From contig JBAIAA010000261.1 in the NCBI GenBank assembly GCA_037893245.1, forward strand, positions 2,046,001 through 2,110,000: a stretch of DNA of 64,000 nucleotides, given 5' to 3'. The position numbers and the translations under genes were made by a program. The DNA is from Crossaster papposus (taxonomy: Eukaryota > Echinodermata > Asteroidea > Velatida > Solasteridae). Positions 42,679 through 53,828 of the stretch are shown here, in pieces. The notes under the pieces were generated by a model. It was not told the origin of the DNA. It made no database searches and saw nothing but the letters and a program-made list of their open reading frames with translations. Each line of letters begins with the position of its first letter. Positions within the stretch are counted from its first letter, which is position 1.

Positions 42679-45600
42679 CTGAAAAAAAATCAGAACATGA
42701 AAGTACACTAAGATACATTTTGTAAGTACTTCGCGATAGCACGATGTGGTAAAGTCTCCCTTGTTATAATTTAATACATGGTGCTACCGCAAAGAACTTG
42801 TAATCCTTGTTGCCTTTTTACCACGCAAATGTTCAAATCTCATGAATGTACTGTACACTCCTCAGAAACATCGAGTCTTGCAAACATGTAATTGTTGCGA
42901 TTACCCTATTTTACAACTTGACTTCAAATGAGCTTTGACCTAAGTATATGAACTTTTAATTTCACCATCACATGCAAGTTTCCATATTGCATTAATGACC
43001 CAAGTTTGATTCCAATTGAACTTCAGGTTTTTAAATGAGACAAGTTTTACAATTTCAGCCTATTTTAGAGCTTGCCCTCAAATGACCTTTGACCTTAATA
43101 CTTGACCTCTAACACAACCATCATATGAAAGTTACAATATTGCATTCAAGTTTGATTGGACTTCAACTTTGCATACCGGTACGAGACCAATTTTGCGAAA
43201 CGTTAACCGAAATGAAACGTGTAGATGGACGGACTATAGAGACTACATAAGGGTACATGTATGTATGACGGCGTTTGTTTATGGTGTAAATGGAGGACAC
43301 ATACCTGGTGACCCGAAGGTGAATTGGGGTTAGGGTTAGAATCGAGGACGACCTCGATTGATATTCGTGTACAAAACCAATGAGAGCTGTCGGAAAAAGT
43401 ACAAACAAAGGAAATTTTCGAGAGGAACAAGGGAAACTCCTCGATTTACACCATAAACAAACGTGGTGGTACATGTAGGAAACAGTTCTTGTAGTCTCTT
43501 TCTGAATTTCGTTCAGGCGAGGCAAACATTTGGTAATTTTGTCCCAACTATATAATCTTCGTCTCAACTACATGTAGCTACATTTAAAGTGTACTTAAAC
43601 CATTGCTATGATGTCACGCTATTGTTAAAAGTGTGGATTCGTATCTACGAATTTTTAGTAAAGTGTGGATTCGGAACGGGTTTTTATCTTGCCTACATTT
43701 TTTACAATTACGAATCCACGGTTATTCATTTCCTTAACCCTATCCCAACCATAATTACGTAAGAGCCTCGAGAATCTCCCTTTAGGCCAAATAAAAAAAA
43801 ACATGTTTAGCGTCATGCTTTTTTTTTTAGAAGGAGGAGGCCTTTTTTTTTTTTTTTTTTTTTAATAGCCGCTCGACACATTTTAATGCGGGTCATGTAG
43901 TGAACATGTCACACCCTATCTTTTTATTTAAAATTAAAACATGTCTCACCCACGAATAAAAATCAAAATTCATGTGGGTCGATAATGTATGCACCATACA
44001 CGTCACACCTTAGCCTTCCCATTAGACAAAAATCGTGAGAACCAATGAAGCCATAACAGTTCTTCTTTAACTTGTATAGAAGCCAGTGTGCGCTTTCCAA
44101 GATATTTTGTCAAGTATTTGGCCTGTTTTGGGCAACTTTTGTGGTCACAACTTAATTTGTTTACGGGCAATAGGTTGAAAAGCCGTTGGCACTTTTCGGC
44201 TAGTCTAATCCTTGAAATTCAAATGAAATAGGTTTAGTAGTTTACCTTGAGTGATGGAGAAACTACAGTTTTGGTTTCCATAAATTTGCTCTTCTTATTT
44301 TGAAAATACGACGTCAAACGTACCGACATCACTTTTCCTAGTTGCGGATCGGTTTAACCAATTCCGGATCGGGTGAAAAACTGCTTCATACATGAAAAAT
44401 AATACCAACCCGAATCAAGCCTATATTTCTGATAAAGTATTCATTATTTTATTATAATACAGTTAAATAAAATACATTTCAAATACTTCCACTTTAAGTT
44501 CAAATAGAAGACTTGCAAGGAAATGTTTTGAAATGTTTTGTCCGTGTAGCGTGCGCGACCGGTAAGTGTGTGGCGCGGCACCAGCGAGCCGATAAACTTT
44601 GACCATCACATCGCAGAACACATCCTATGAAATTGCTTGCGCGCGTGTGGTTGATCCATGTATTTTACGCACGATCCGGGACTAGGAAAACATACGTTTA
44701 GTCTTTGGCAGATTTTAAAAAAATGGAGACTTTTAGACTTATTTTTTACTCAACAAATAATCGATGCATGAGTTAATACAACTGTAGTGTAGACCTCAAA
44801 AAGGCATAATCAAAATCAAACGTTGTGAGTGACATGTCGCAGAATATTTTTTTCGTTGTTTTGCGGCTCCCGTTATATTTTACAAACCGTCCAAACGTGT
44901 CAAAGTACGAGTCAAAAATCTAGCCAAAATTCCCTTTCTGGATATTTTATTGAAAAGATATTTATGTATCAAGAAGCTTGCATGTTTCTTTTCAAAATGC
45001 ACTTCATCTAAAAAAAATAGTATTGGAGACCAAGCCATAAGAGGTAGGTTTTTATTTGAAACGATCCGGAACTGGGAAAAATCCGGAACTAGGAAAACAA
45101 CTGTAGTACTACTACTAGTAATAAAAGTATTATTATATTATGACTTTCATTCCGTCGGCCTAAAATTGTCTAAACCCTCACCAGAAGAAGATTTTGAATT
45201 CAATGTTGCACTGTTGTAATCCTCGGGTTATAGGCTTTACAATGAGGCCAAACTTGTCTGTGTAAAAAGTCTCGTCGAGTTGGCAAGACGCCGTGGCCGT
45301 ACACCCATCCCAAATACGTTACGTTTTTACATTACAAACTAGTGGCAGTGCCGAGTGCTCGTGCTAGTACAAACCGTGTTGTGGCACCGAAGACTTGCAT
45401 TGCCCCATTTCGCCAATCGTCAACAATCGCACTTTCTGCCTCCGGATCGTTGATGGTTTCACGCTCACACAGTATGGGCATAACTTACAGACCAAACACA
45501 CACAACCAACAAAAGAAACTGAGGACTAAAGTAAAACCAATGACATTGACAATGGGGTTTAACTTTTCGTTCACCCCATCGCAGAGTTGTTATAAATAGA

Positions 45601-45710
45601 AAAAAAGATGACGTAATGCTTACTGGATCACCTGCTTCCGGGATTTCAGGATGGAGGGCGCCCTTGTAAAAAAAAAAAGCGCAAAGTTCAGGCGCGAACT
45701 AAAGTCAACC
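42679..45710. other. Upstream of the recognised exons; no gene seen
   Basis: It must hold or lead to the missing 5' exon(s) of the transferase-like gene, but none could be picked out. It contains the 43,272 MITE, a T run (43,847-43,863) and ends TTTTCCTAGTTGCGGATC (44,333) and GATCCGGGACTAGGAAAA (about 44,672-44,689) of another worn inverted-repeat element, with CCGGAACTAGGAAAA again near 45,085. Confidence 0.45.
43272..43463. mobile_element. 192-bp MITE with CGTTTGTTTATGGTGTAAAT ends, copy 2
   Basis: Inverted relative to 30,429-30,620, with which it is nearly identical. It ends with the inverse ATTTACACCATAAACAAACG. Confidence 0.88.
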
Positions 45711-45736
45711 CACTGACCTCTGTGTAGAGGTCAGTG
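45711..45736. mobile_element. 26-bp TIR-only hAT MITE with perfect 8-bp duplication
   Basis: CACTGACCTCT at the left and AGAGGTCAGTG at the right, separated by only GTGT, so nothing but two terminal repeats is left. It is flanked exactly by AGTCAACC (45,703-45,710 and 45,737-45,744). The ends are those of the 9,789 and 45,751 elements. Confidence 0.85.
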
Positions 45737-45750
45737 AGTCAACCACGCAG

Positions 45751-46059
45751 CACTGACCTCTACACATGGACAGATCATCATTGTTTCACACTTGAAGTCG
45801 GCGCGAACTGGAAGTGCAACATGGCGGACCCACGACGTCACTCTGTGAGCCAATGAAATGTCCAGGTGTAAGGTTCAGTGGGTTATAAATACAAAATGTA
45901 TAGAGTAAATCCACTGACCTCTACACCTGGACATTTCATTGGCTCACAGAAGTGACGTCTTGGGTCCGCCATGTTGCACTTCCAGTTCGCGCCGACTTCA
46001 AGCGTTAGCACAGCAAAATATGGACAATGGTCTGTCCAGGTGTAGAGGTACGGTCAGTG
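45751..46059. mobile_element. hAT-like MITE with long inverted arms, copy 2
   Basis: Ends CACTGACCTCTACAC and GTCAGTG. Flanks CCACGCAG and CCATGCAG match at 7 of 8 bases. The body matches the 9,789-10,051 copy, with the shared segment AGTGCAACATGGCG and its inverse. Confidence 0.88.
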
Positions 46060-46067
46060 CCATGCAG

Positions 46068-47216
46068 ACGCAGCGAGCCTAGTCAGTTTCTGCTTTTATA
46101 CCAATGCGCATGCTCATATGCAGTTTGTTCGAACGGCTCGCGATTTTTTTTCGATCAGATTAGACCCCCAACCCGGTATACGTTATCACACAGTGCCTGA
46201 ATGACTGGGTCCCCCCTGTTATTCCCTTTAATAACTACCTTTTTATTTAGAGAATTCGAATAAAGTGAATTTGCTCCATTGTTTTTGAAAACCGGGGCCA
46301 TTGCTACAAATTAATGCCTACGTGATCGAGTCTCGACCAATCAGAAGCTAGGTATTTATTAATTCGCAACAAAATAAATTATTTGTACACAATCGGCCCG
46401 GGCTTCTGTAAGTTTACCATTAAGGCATGTATTCATTTGACCTTCGCCTAAGTTGAAGCCTGAAGCACACATTTCCGAGTTTACTGGTTCATTGGATCAT
46501 CGGGCCACCGGACGTACTTCGGGGATGGTGTGCGCAGAATAAATCGGACCCATGTATAGTCAGACGCCCGGAGGAATTCAAACATGTTCGTGGTGTTTTT
46601 TTTGCGTATTCGATTTCACAAGATTTATGTTAACTAATCAGAATCACGAAGGAAGTCACATGGTCCAAAATGGCGGCCCCCACCCCAAGGCCGAGTCAGG
46701 AACAAAAACTACCTCCCGAATATCTGGTTTGGGCAAATGTCGTCATATATTTCAAAAACACTGTGTCCCCCGTTTGTGCCAGAACGTGCTCGCATCATTT
46801 ATTGGAAAGGGTTGTGAAATTCAGATCGATCTATAACGTGACCACCCAGAAGGCACCGAACGTCAGACTGACGTTGTATAGTGGTCATTTCATGGTCGCA
46901 ACGTCGGATCAACCATTCCTAACCTTAAATCGACGTTGTTTTCGTGGACTAAAAGACAAACGTTATCATTATAACGTCCGCCGGACGTTGTTTTAGTGTT
47001 GACAATTCGTCAGAACTTGACATTACAACAACGTTGCAATGTAGTTGGTACTTGGTCACAAATATTACCAAACATAATTTCAAGTGAGGTTGTTTTGTCG
47101 ACGTCTCTACAACGCCCCAAAGAACAACGTTATATTATTGTTATTCTTGATTCATTGGTTAAATCCTAATTGGATACATCAACGCTAACTTGCGCGCTGC
47201 GTGTGGAAATAGACTA
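46068..47216. other. Intergenic; repeat words, no firm gene
   Basis: A piece at about 46,170-46,390 is related in inverted orientation to 20,500-21,163. From 46,880 to 47,140 CAACGTTGT/ACGTTGTTT words recur, a common worn animal repeat. An open frame of 109 codons from 46,670 begins with ATGGCGGCC in a good start context but leads into this repeat and has no recognised domain. Confidence 0.4.
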
Positions 47217-48330
47217 TCTTCAGGAAGTATATACTATCATGCTCACATGTCCCTTGAATTCAGCTAAGGTTGCACTGTTCACAGCAACTAAGGAGAGTGA
47301 ATTACAGTTCTTAACAGTTGACACGAAGAAGGAATCTTGGAAGGCCCTGCATGGCTTTGTGACTGACTTGAATGAATTTCTGGTTGTTTCCCCTAGTGTC
47401 TCTGGTATTAGGCTGAACTTGGTTATGTATAGTGGAATGTCGACCAACCCATTATTCATCTTTTACAGCATACATAATTTCTGTGTTCTACATAATGCAA
47501 TGTGTACTTTCCCATATCTTTCAAAAGTTTAGTAACAATTCCTGTCTCCCTTCGGTAGTTTCCTGTGCAACATCTACCTGCTTGACGTTGAACTCTTTCC
47601 AGTGAATTGATGTTCTGCTTTGCTGAAGGGTCCCATGCAAAAGCGGCATATTCCAAGAGCTGCCTCACTAAACTCAAATAGGCAGTTGTTTTCACTTCAT
47701 TTAATTGATTGTCTCTTGAATATAGATATTCAAACTGTATTTGATATTTTCACTCCAAGGTATGTTTGAGATGAAACACTGTCCAAAACTTGGTTGCAAA
47801 ACTTATTCATGCTGAGGTAGAATTATTTTGCCAATGGTCATGGTACAACCGTGCTTGGATTAAAATTCATTAACCAAGTATCTTGCCAGCTTTCCAGGAG
47901 TTTCAGGTAATTTTGCAAGGTGCTAGTGTCCCCATTAGTAGAAATTTGGGTATAGAGCAAGCAGTCGTCTGCAAAAAGTCTGGTCTGGGAGATGATGTCA
48001 TTTGGCAAGTCGTTGATATACAATAAAACCAAAGTGGACGGGTGACAGTACCTTGTGGCACACCAGAGATAACAGCTGCTGGGAGGAATGTATGGCCATT
48101 GTTGACAATTAACTTGTTGAATACGCCCCGTCAGAAAATTCAGACCCCATATTAAGATCTCCCCACTTAGTCCATTAATACTGAAGTTTGGAGATAAGAC
48201 GACGGGTGCGGAACTTTGTCAAAGACCTTAACAAAAAAGTCAAGCACGGCGACATCGACCAAATTGTTCTTATTGAGTTCCATACTAATGTCATAAATTA
48301 TGAATTAAAGAATGAGTTGCGTTTCCGTTG
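47217..48330 (-). pseudogene. LINE remnant (CR1/Jockey-type reverse transcriptase)
   Basis: Reading down the minus strand: VDVAVLDFFVKVFDKVPH (RT motif A region), VNNGHTFLPAAVISGVPQGT (motif B), a one-base frameshift, LLYINDLP then RLFADDCLLYTQIS (motif C FADD), LVRQLLEYAAFAWDPSAKQN (thumb region) and the tail FVSTVKNCNSLSLVAVNS. Several stops and shifts kill it. The endonuclease half is missing, as is usual for 5'-truncated LINE copies. Confidence 0.85.
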
Positions 48331-48367
48331 ACCTTTTGATCACATTCGACACAAAAAGTTAAAACCC

Positions 48368-48370
<3 letters not shown>

Positions 48371-48423
<53 letters not shown>
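48371..48423. repeat. C homopolymer, 53 nt
   Basis: It is the longest homopolymer in the window; its length may be uncertain. It marks the left edge of a repeat whose second copy (53,297) also starts right after a C run. Confidence 0.9.
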
Positions 48424-48790
48424 TTCCGCTTTCATCAAACCCAAACGAATGAAAATGTATATCCATGGGTCTATCATTGCAGCATGCAAGGCATTTTGCC
48501 CACTCTACTTAAATTCCCCGCTGACTCCAACGGGCGCAATACAAGCCATTGAAATTGAACAAAGATGACAAATTACACGGCTGGGTGAGCATTTTCGCTA
48601 GTACCCTGTACATTGTTGTTATAACAAACCGGAGAAAAAGCTTCCTCTAATTTAAATTAATTAATTAATGCTGAATATGTAACATTATCTTGGCTTTACT
48701 AATAACAAAAGCCTAACGTGGCGACCGGTCGTCATCTGGCCAACGATTGGACGGGGCCCCGGTGGGAGGGCCGTATTGTTTTGATAAAAT
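48424..48790. repeat. Direct repeat unit 1 (partner at 53,297-53,640)
   Basis: Shared words in order include ATGAAAATGTATAT, CTGTACATT, GTTATAACAAACCG, AATTTAAATTAATTAATT, CGACCGGTCGTCATCTGGCC and GGTGGGAGGG. Both copies follow a long C run and have the same orientation. Confidence 0.85.
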
Positions 48791-48946
48791 GTCATATCCT
48801 CATTGAGTAACCCCCACAATGTCGCTTCCCAGGTTGTATCGTAAAATTGAGCGTGATCCCAGGCCCCACGGAATTCTGGTGTTTATGACTTCTGACTATC
48901 ACCTCGAACAAAGATACTGACAATATGGGAGACTGCCATAATACTA

Positions 48947-49012
48947 GGGAAAGATAGCTCACTTAGTAGAGCACTGGTTCGGAGGACGCAGGTTCAAGTC
49001 CCGCCTTGCTAA
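48947..49012 (+). repeat. tRNA-like sequence (SINE head)
   Basis: A box TAGCTCACTTAGTAGAGC and B box GGTTCAAGTCCC are recognisable, but the acceptor and anticodon stems do not close. Not a functional tRNA. Confidence 0.5.
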
Positions 49013-49370
49013 TTGTTTTGTTTACATTGAAATTCCTTTAAACTTATTTGCATTAACACGTCACCGGTTTCAGGAAGAGACGGGCATGTACACGTTTTGA
49101 GATAATTGCAAACAAAACAAAGTTTCTTAACTAAAATTATTAGCAAAGATGTCTGTTTCTTCGTGAAAACAAATGTTTTAGTTGACTTACTATTTTTTTT
49201 ACGCCATTAGATAAACATGATTTTGTGCACAACAAGCGCGTCTCTTTGTGAAAACGAAATAATGCAATTACATGTATTGGGATACCTGCCCCTACAACAT
49301 TAATGTTAAGACATTACACAGGTTTAGCTCCTATAGAGGCAAGCCAGAATTGATGAGTGAGATGTTTTAA

Positions 49371-49665
49371 AGGTAGGATACACCATTGGTAATTGCTTGA
49401 ATTATCATGATCGGGTGGATTGGGGGGGGGGGGGGGGGGGGGGGTTGTATTGTATAATAAATATTGTTTAACTGACTTGTCAAAAGTTTTACAATCATGG
49501 ATGCTGAGAAAAGCAAGAAAAATGCATTCGTTTTCAACCGGCGTTGGGTAGTTGCTCTTTTATGTTGTTCTTGTTTTTAGGCGATTGCCGTCCAATACAG
49601 GATATATAGCGCAATCATTTTGCGGGATGCCTATCTTCGATATTTTCAAATGGTGTATCCTATCT
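49371..49665. mobile_element. TTAA-flanked MITE, AGGTAGGATACACC family, copy 2
   Basis: TTAA on both sides. Ends AGGTAGGATACACCATT and AATGGTGTATCCTATCT. It contains a G run of about 21 that is only 6 long in the 41,835 copy. Confidence 0.9.
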
Positions 49666-50204
49666 TTAAAGCAAAAAAACTCGATATTGAAACATTGTCA
49701 TTGTTGACAAGCTCGTCCCTTTATATATCAAACCTGTGTGAATTAATTTTACCAGAAATGGTTTGGAACCATGCGTGAACATGTGCATTATGTTTTCTGT
49801 TTTTCCCTAAACAGAAAACGTAATATCAATTGAGCAAAACTTCAGCACAGTAGGCCTTGTTGTTAAACATCCTCTTTAACACTTTGACTAAATTTGTAGC
49901 ATCAAAATAAATGAAAATATATTTACTTCTATTCTATTTTCCCCCGAAAACACAATACACTTACACAGTAATTGCGGTCTTTGTATTATTCGTTTGTACT
50001 AATTGTAAGATGATTTATTGTAAACATTTGACGTGGCGATCATTACCGAAATCCCCATAGTAAATAAATAAAATAATAACTGTATTTATTCCTAGTTCAA
50101 TAAAGCTAAAAGCCACTAATAAAACGAACTGTGCCTTTTGTCTTTTTGATAAGCTGAACAATTTCCGCTCCGTTTGTGTTCCAAGTTGTAAATATTGTAG
50201 TTAA

Positions 50205-50950
50205 TTTGTGTTTAATGGGAAGTAGCGTAATCATACATGTTACTTACGTTTTTTTAAATTATTAGAACTAAACGATTCTCGGTCACATGGGAAGGACATT
50301 AAAATGAAGGTCGTGTAATACTGGGTTATGGGGAATTTTCTTTCTTTTTCAGTGAGACTATTAGGTTTTTTTATTCAAATAGAGTCCTTATGCACGAAGG
50401 TAGCAAAGATAGACCGGTTTATGCAGGCATACTTCAAGGAATGATCAGTTTATTTTGTTTGAGTTTTTATTGATCAATCCTAGAGTTTGCTGCTGTGAAT
50501 CAGAACTCTTTCTATATGGAAAGGGAAGGGTGTTTATGGGAGTTGTCACAAGTCAGAACTTTTCCTCATCGTTTTCTTTATTTTTTGGGGGATGCTGAAA
50601 CAGTTCTGCTGCATGAGGTATCGTTGGATTTTAGGTGTGTGGCTGGTCTGCAGATGTGTAATTATGATTTGCTGGTATGCCAGCAGTGTGGTTGCGTAAC
50701 TATACTGCCCAGAGCGTAATTCATAATTTAAGTTTTGATTCCTTAGTGATATACGCTTCATGGGAGGTCAGTTCAGGCCACATTTTTTTCTGCGAGATTG
50801 CAGTCAGAAGGAATGGGGGGGGGGGGGGGGGGGGGTGTTTCGTGTACAAGTTTCAAAAGAACCCCTCCGTGCTTTTCGTTATTTTTTTTGAGACGCGGAA
50901 AAGGTTCTGTTGACAAGTATCATATGGATTGTATTTGTGACTGGTCTACA
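50205..50950 (+). repeat. Left arm of a large inverted repeat
   Basis: It pairs with 52,412-52,986 in reverse orientation from TTTGTGTTTAATGGGAAGTA inward to GACTGGTCTACA. The left arm has about 170 extra bases (about 50,518-50,688). It also contains an internal, weaker direct repetition of a TATGCCAG...CCAGAGCGTAATTC unit that recurs near 52,320-52,370. It includes a G run. Confidence 0.85.
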
Positions 50951-51950
50951 TCTCATCTTTCTGAAGAAGGATCGGGAATGGCGAAGGATGGTCGACCTTT
51001 TTGGTTTTTGGGGGGTCGGGATGAAGTTAAGACCCCTGCCCAATGCTACCAGTTCAATGTTGGAGAGTTGAGCGTCTGATAGATTTTTCACACAATGCAT
51101 GCTTTTCTTGGCCTTCTTTTCGAGAGTGATCGTTCTCGTCTGTTTGTTTTGCTTTTTACATATTTTGCGAGACTCGAACGATCTTTCTCTTGCTTTTTTA
51201 GTTTTGTGATTTTTTTGGCTTTTGTTGATTCTCCTCGCCATTCTCAAGCACACTCAATGTTTTTTCTCGGTCAGGTTTTTGTTCAGTGAGGTGTGCAGGA
51301 GAACGGGGAGATTTTGTTTTTGGGTCGCATGTGTGCGCTGATTGCCTATTTATGCCGAGATACAGGCCTGTTGTTTTATTACAGAGCGCATGCGCATACG
51401 GTCACGGACTCCCCTCGGTGAGATAGACAGGAGGGCGGGGGTATATGGTGGCTGCATGGTGTTCGCTGATTGATGAGTGTATGTAAAACCATCTCTAAAT
51501 AAAGAAAAAGAAGTAGTGTCAAAAAACGTGTGTGCAGGCCGATATTAAGATATTTCCTTTGAGGAAAGATAAGAAGGGGGTTTGGGCATGTGTCGGTTTC
51601 ACCACAATTAACCCCGTATTTCTTTAGTTTTTAGTTGCTTTGTACTTAATAGGGGTGGTTCTGCTGAAAAGGGCGCCTTATTAGGATTCCTGATTAAACG
51701 TGTGCAATTGTGGTGCCAGATTTTTAGTGTTTTTTTGTGTCAAGGAAAGAAAATTGAAAAGAAGGTAACATATTGGATCGAGAGAAAAGAGAAACACAGC
51801 TCCCCTAGCGATAAGAGAAAAACTTTACCAAATATAAGGCGAAGAAGAAGGGGGGGGGGGGTTGGCAGGAAAACTGGTAAGGATAAGGTTAGCAGTACAG
51901 ATAGAATCGTTTTCGGACATGATTTAAAACAATTTTTTGGAAGTTGTTGT

Positions 51951-51966
51951 GGCTCTGAAAAGAGCC
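51951..51966 (-). promoter_or_regulatory. Histone-type 3' stem-loop
   Basis: On the minus strand it reads GGCTCT-TTTC-AGAGCC, with upstream CCCAAC and downstream ACAACAACTT. Stem, loop length and loop bases match the canonical stem-loop that ends replication-dependent histone mRNAs. It lies 33 bases past the stop codon at 52,000, the usual histone distance. No strong downstream purine element is obvious. The match could be chance, but the neighbouring open frame on the same strand makes that less likely. Confidence 0.65.
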
Positions 51967-51999
51967 GTTGGGTTTTGTTTTGTTTACAGTTGAGGTGAA

Positions 52000-52300
52000 C
52001 TACTTGCGGCTCCCAGCCCTTGATGTGGGGTAGATGCCCATCTTCCGCTTGGCCGCATCGACGATGATTTCAAAGACCTGTTTGGCTCGGCCCCTCTCCA
52101 CCCTGTCGTGTATTTCAGCTTCTATCAAGCTCAAACCCGCCGTTTTTGCCTTAGCAAACCGAGACTCAACCGAGGCAAGTTCCGATTTGTAGCGTATCAG
52201 CGTTATTTGACCCAGTTCCAATTGCCTGTTCACGAACTCCAACCACGGACTGTCATCTAGCAGAGATAATGTGGCTAGAACTGACCCCCCAGATGCGTGT
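52000..52300 (-). CDS. Unidentified coding exon ending in a stop, before a histone-type stem-loop
   Basis: An open frame of 99 residues ends in TAG at 52,002-52,000. It has balanced amino-acid use with a helical, charged middle (RYKSELASVESRFAKAKTAG, then IEAEIHDRVERGRAKQVF) and a basic end RKMGIYPTSRAGSRK. It has no in-frame ATG at the front; a T-rich tract followed by ATGTAAG on the minus strand offers a splice acceptor at 52,301. It is not a core histone and I do not recognise it. It sits in the spacer of the 50.2-53.0 kb inverted repeat, so it may belong to a mobile or retrocopied unit. Confidence 0.4.
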
Positions 52301-52411
52301 CTTACATAAAAAAAGAAAAAAAGAGTTAAGAATTACGCTCTGGAGAGGCCAGTCAAACAACCACCTTCTGGCATACCCACTAGATAACGTACAATTAAAG
52401 ACCTATATCTC

Positions 52412-52986
52412 TGTAGACCAGTCACAAATACAATCCATATGATACTTGTCAACAGAACTTTTTCCGCGTCTCAAAAAAAATAACGAAAAGCACGGAGGGG
52501 TTCTTTTGAAACTTGTAAACGAAACACCCCCCCCCCCCCCCCCCATTCCTTCTGACTGCAATCTCGCAGAAAAAAATGTGGCCTGAACTGACCTCCCATG
52601 AAGCGTATATCACTAAGGAATAAAAACTTAAATTATGAATTACGCTCTGGGCAGTATAGTTACGCAACCACACTATTTTATAGAAAGAGTTCTGATTCAC
52701 AGCAGCAAACTCTAGGATTGATCAATAAAAACTCAAAAAAAATAAACTGATCATTCCTTGAAGTATGCCTGCATAAACCGGTCTATCTGTGCTACCTTCG
52801 TGCATAAGCACTCTATTTGAATAAAAAAAAAACTAATAGTCTCACTGAAAAAGAAATAAAATTCCCCATAACCCAGTATTACACGACCTTCATTTTAATG
52901 TCCTTCCCATGTGACCGAGAATCGTTCTAATAATTAAAAAAACGTAAGTAACATGTATGATTACGCTACTTCCCATTAAACACAAA
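52412..52986 (-). repeat. Right arm of the large inverted repeat
   Basis: Reverse-complement match to 50,205-50,950 without the 170-base insert. The C run at about 52,530-52,545 pairs with the G run of the left arm. Confidence 0.85.
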
Positions 52987-53296
52987 CAGTCACCCAAAAT
53001 GACGATTATGTTCTCGGTATTGAGGCAGGGAGCTTTGTTGAAAAATGATTTTAAAAACATTAGTGTTCGCTCATAATAATTTAAGTAGCCCTACCGCCTC
53101 AAAATGAGCGGTTGGAGTTGGCTTATTTACATTACAAAAAGAAAGAGGCGAGGAATATTAAGCCTTTGCATCCACCATCGAGCTTGGAAGCAAGTTGAGC
53201 GGTTATTTGTTATTCACTAGTACAGTAGTAGCACTGCAACTATACATGTTGCAGTCATGCAATAAAGTTTTAAAAAGCCCCCCCCCCCCCCCCCCA

Positions 53297-53640
53297 GCGG
53301 CTTTTTCAAACCCAAATTAATGAAAATGTATATGCATGGTCTATCCTTGCAGCAACGCATTTCTCCATGCTACTTAAATTCTCTGCTGACTCTAAATTGA
53401 ACAAAAAGAAATTGAACGAAAAAGACAAATTCCACGGCTAGATGAGTACCTTAGCTAGTCCCCTGTACATTTTGTTATAACAAACCGCAAAAAAAGCTTC
53501 CTTAATTTAAATTAATTAATTCATGCTGAATATGAAACATATCGTTGCATAACAAAAGCCTATTAATGTACGACCGGTCGTCATCTGGCCAACGATTGGA
53601 CAGGGCCACGGTGGGAGGGTCGTATTGTTTTGCACGGCTT
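53297..53640. repeat. Direct repeat unit 2 (partner at 48,424-48,790)
   Basis: Same orientation and order of words as unit 1, with small deletions, and also preceded by a C run (53,279-53,295). Together the two units bracket the inverted-repeat region. Confidence 0.85.
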
Positions 53641-53828
53641 TTGATTGGATAGGAGACGTACACCAGTCTACCATGTCGTATGAAACCGTCTAAAACGAAA
53701 GAACACTATCTGCACCAGCCTTTCATGTAGCAATGGTATAGCATCGTACTCATCGTGATTCTTTGCTTCGACGGAACAGTCCTCTGATGATCCTTTAAAT
53801 AACTTTGAAAGAATCATCACTGCCAATT

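Noticed and set aside
46670..46996. 109-codon frame starting ATGGCGGCC, possible first exon
   Set aside because: Good start context but it enters the CAACGTTGT repeat region, has no domain and no convincing donor; mentioned only under the intergenic entry.
47170..47532. 120-codon plus-strand frame
   Set aside because: It is the antisense of the LINE reverse-transcriptase tail on the minus strand.
48371..48423. Long C run as a biological signal
   Set aside because: Homopolymers of this length are prone to sequencing and assembly error; no function inferred.
50495..51079. Plus-strand frames of 74 to 93 codons in the left inverted arm
   Set aside because: They cross a G homopolymer, are not preserved in the right arm, and show no domain.
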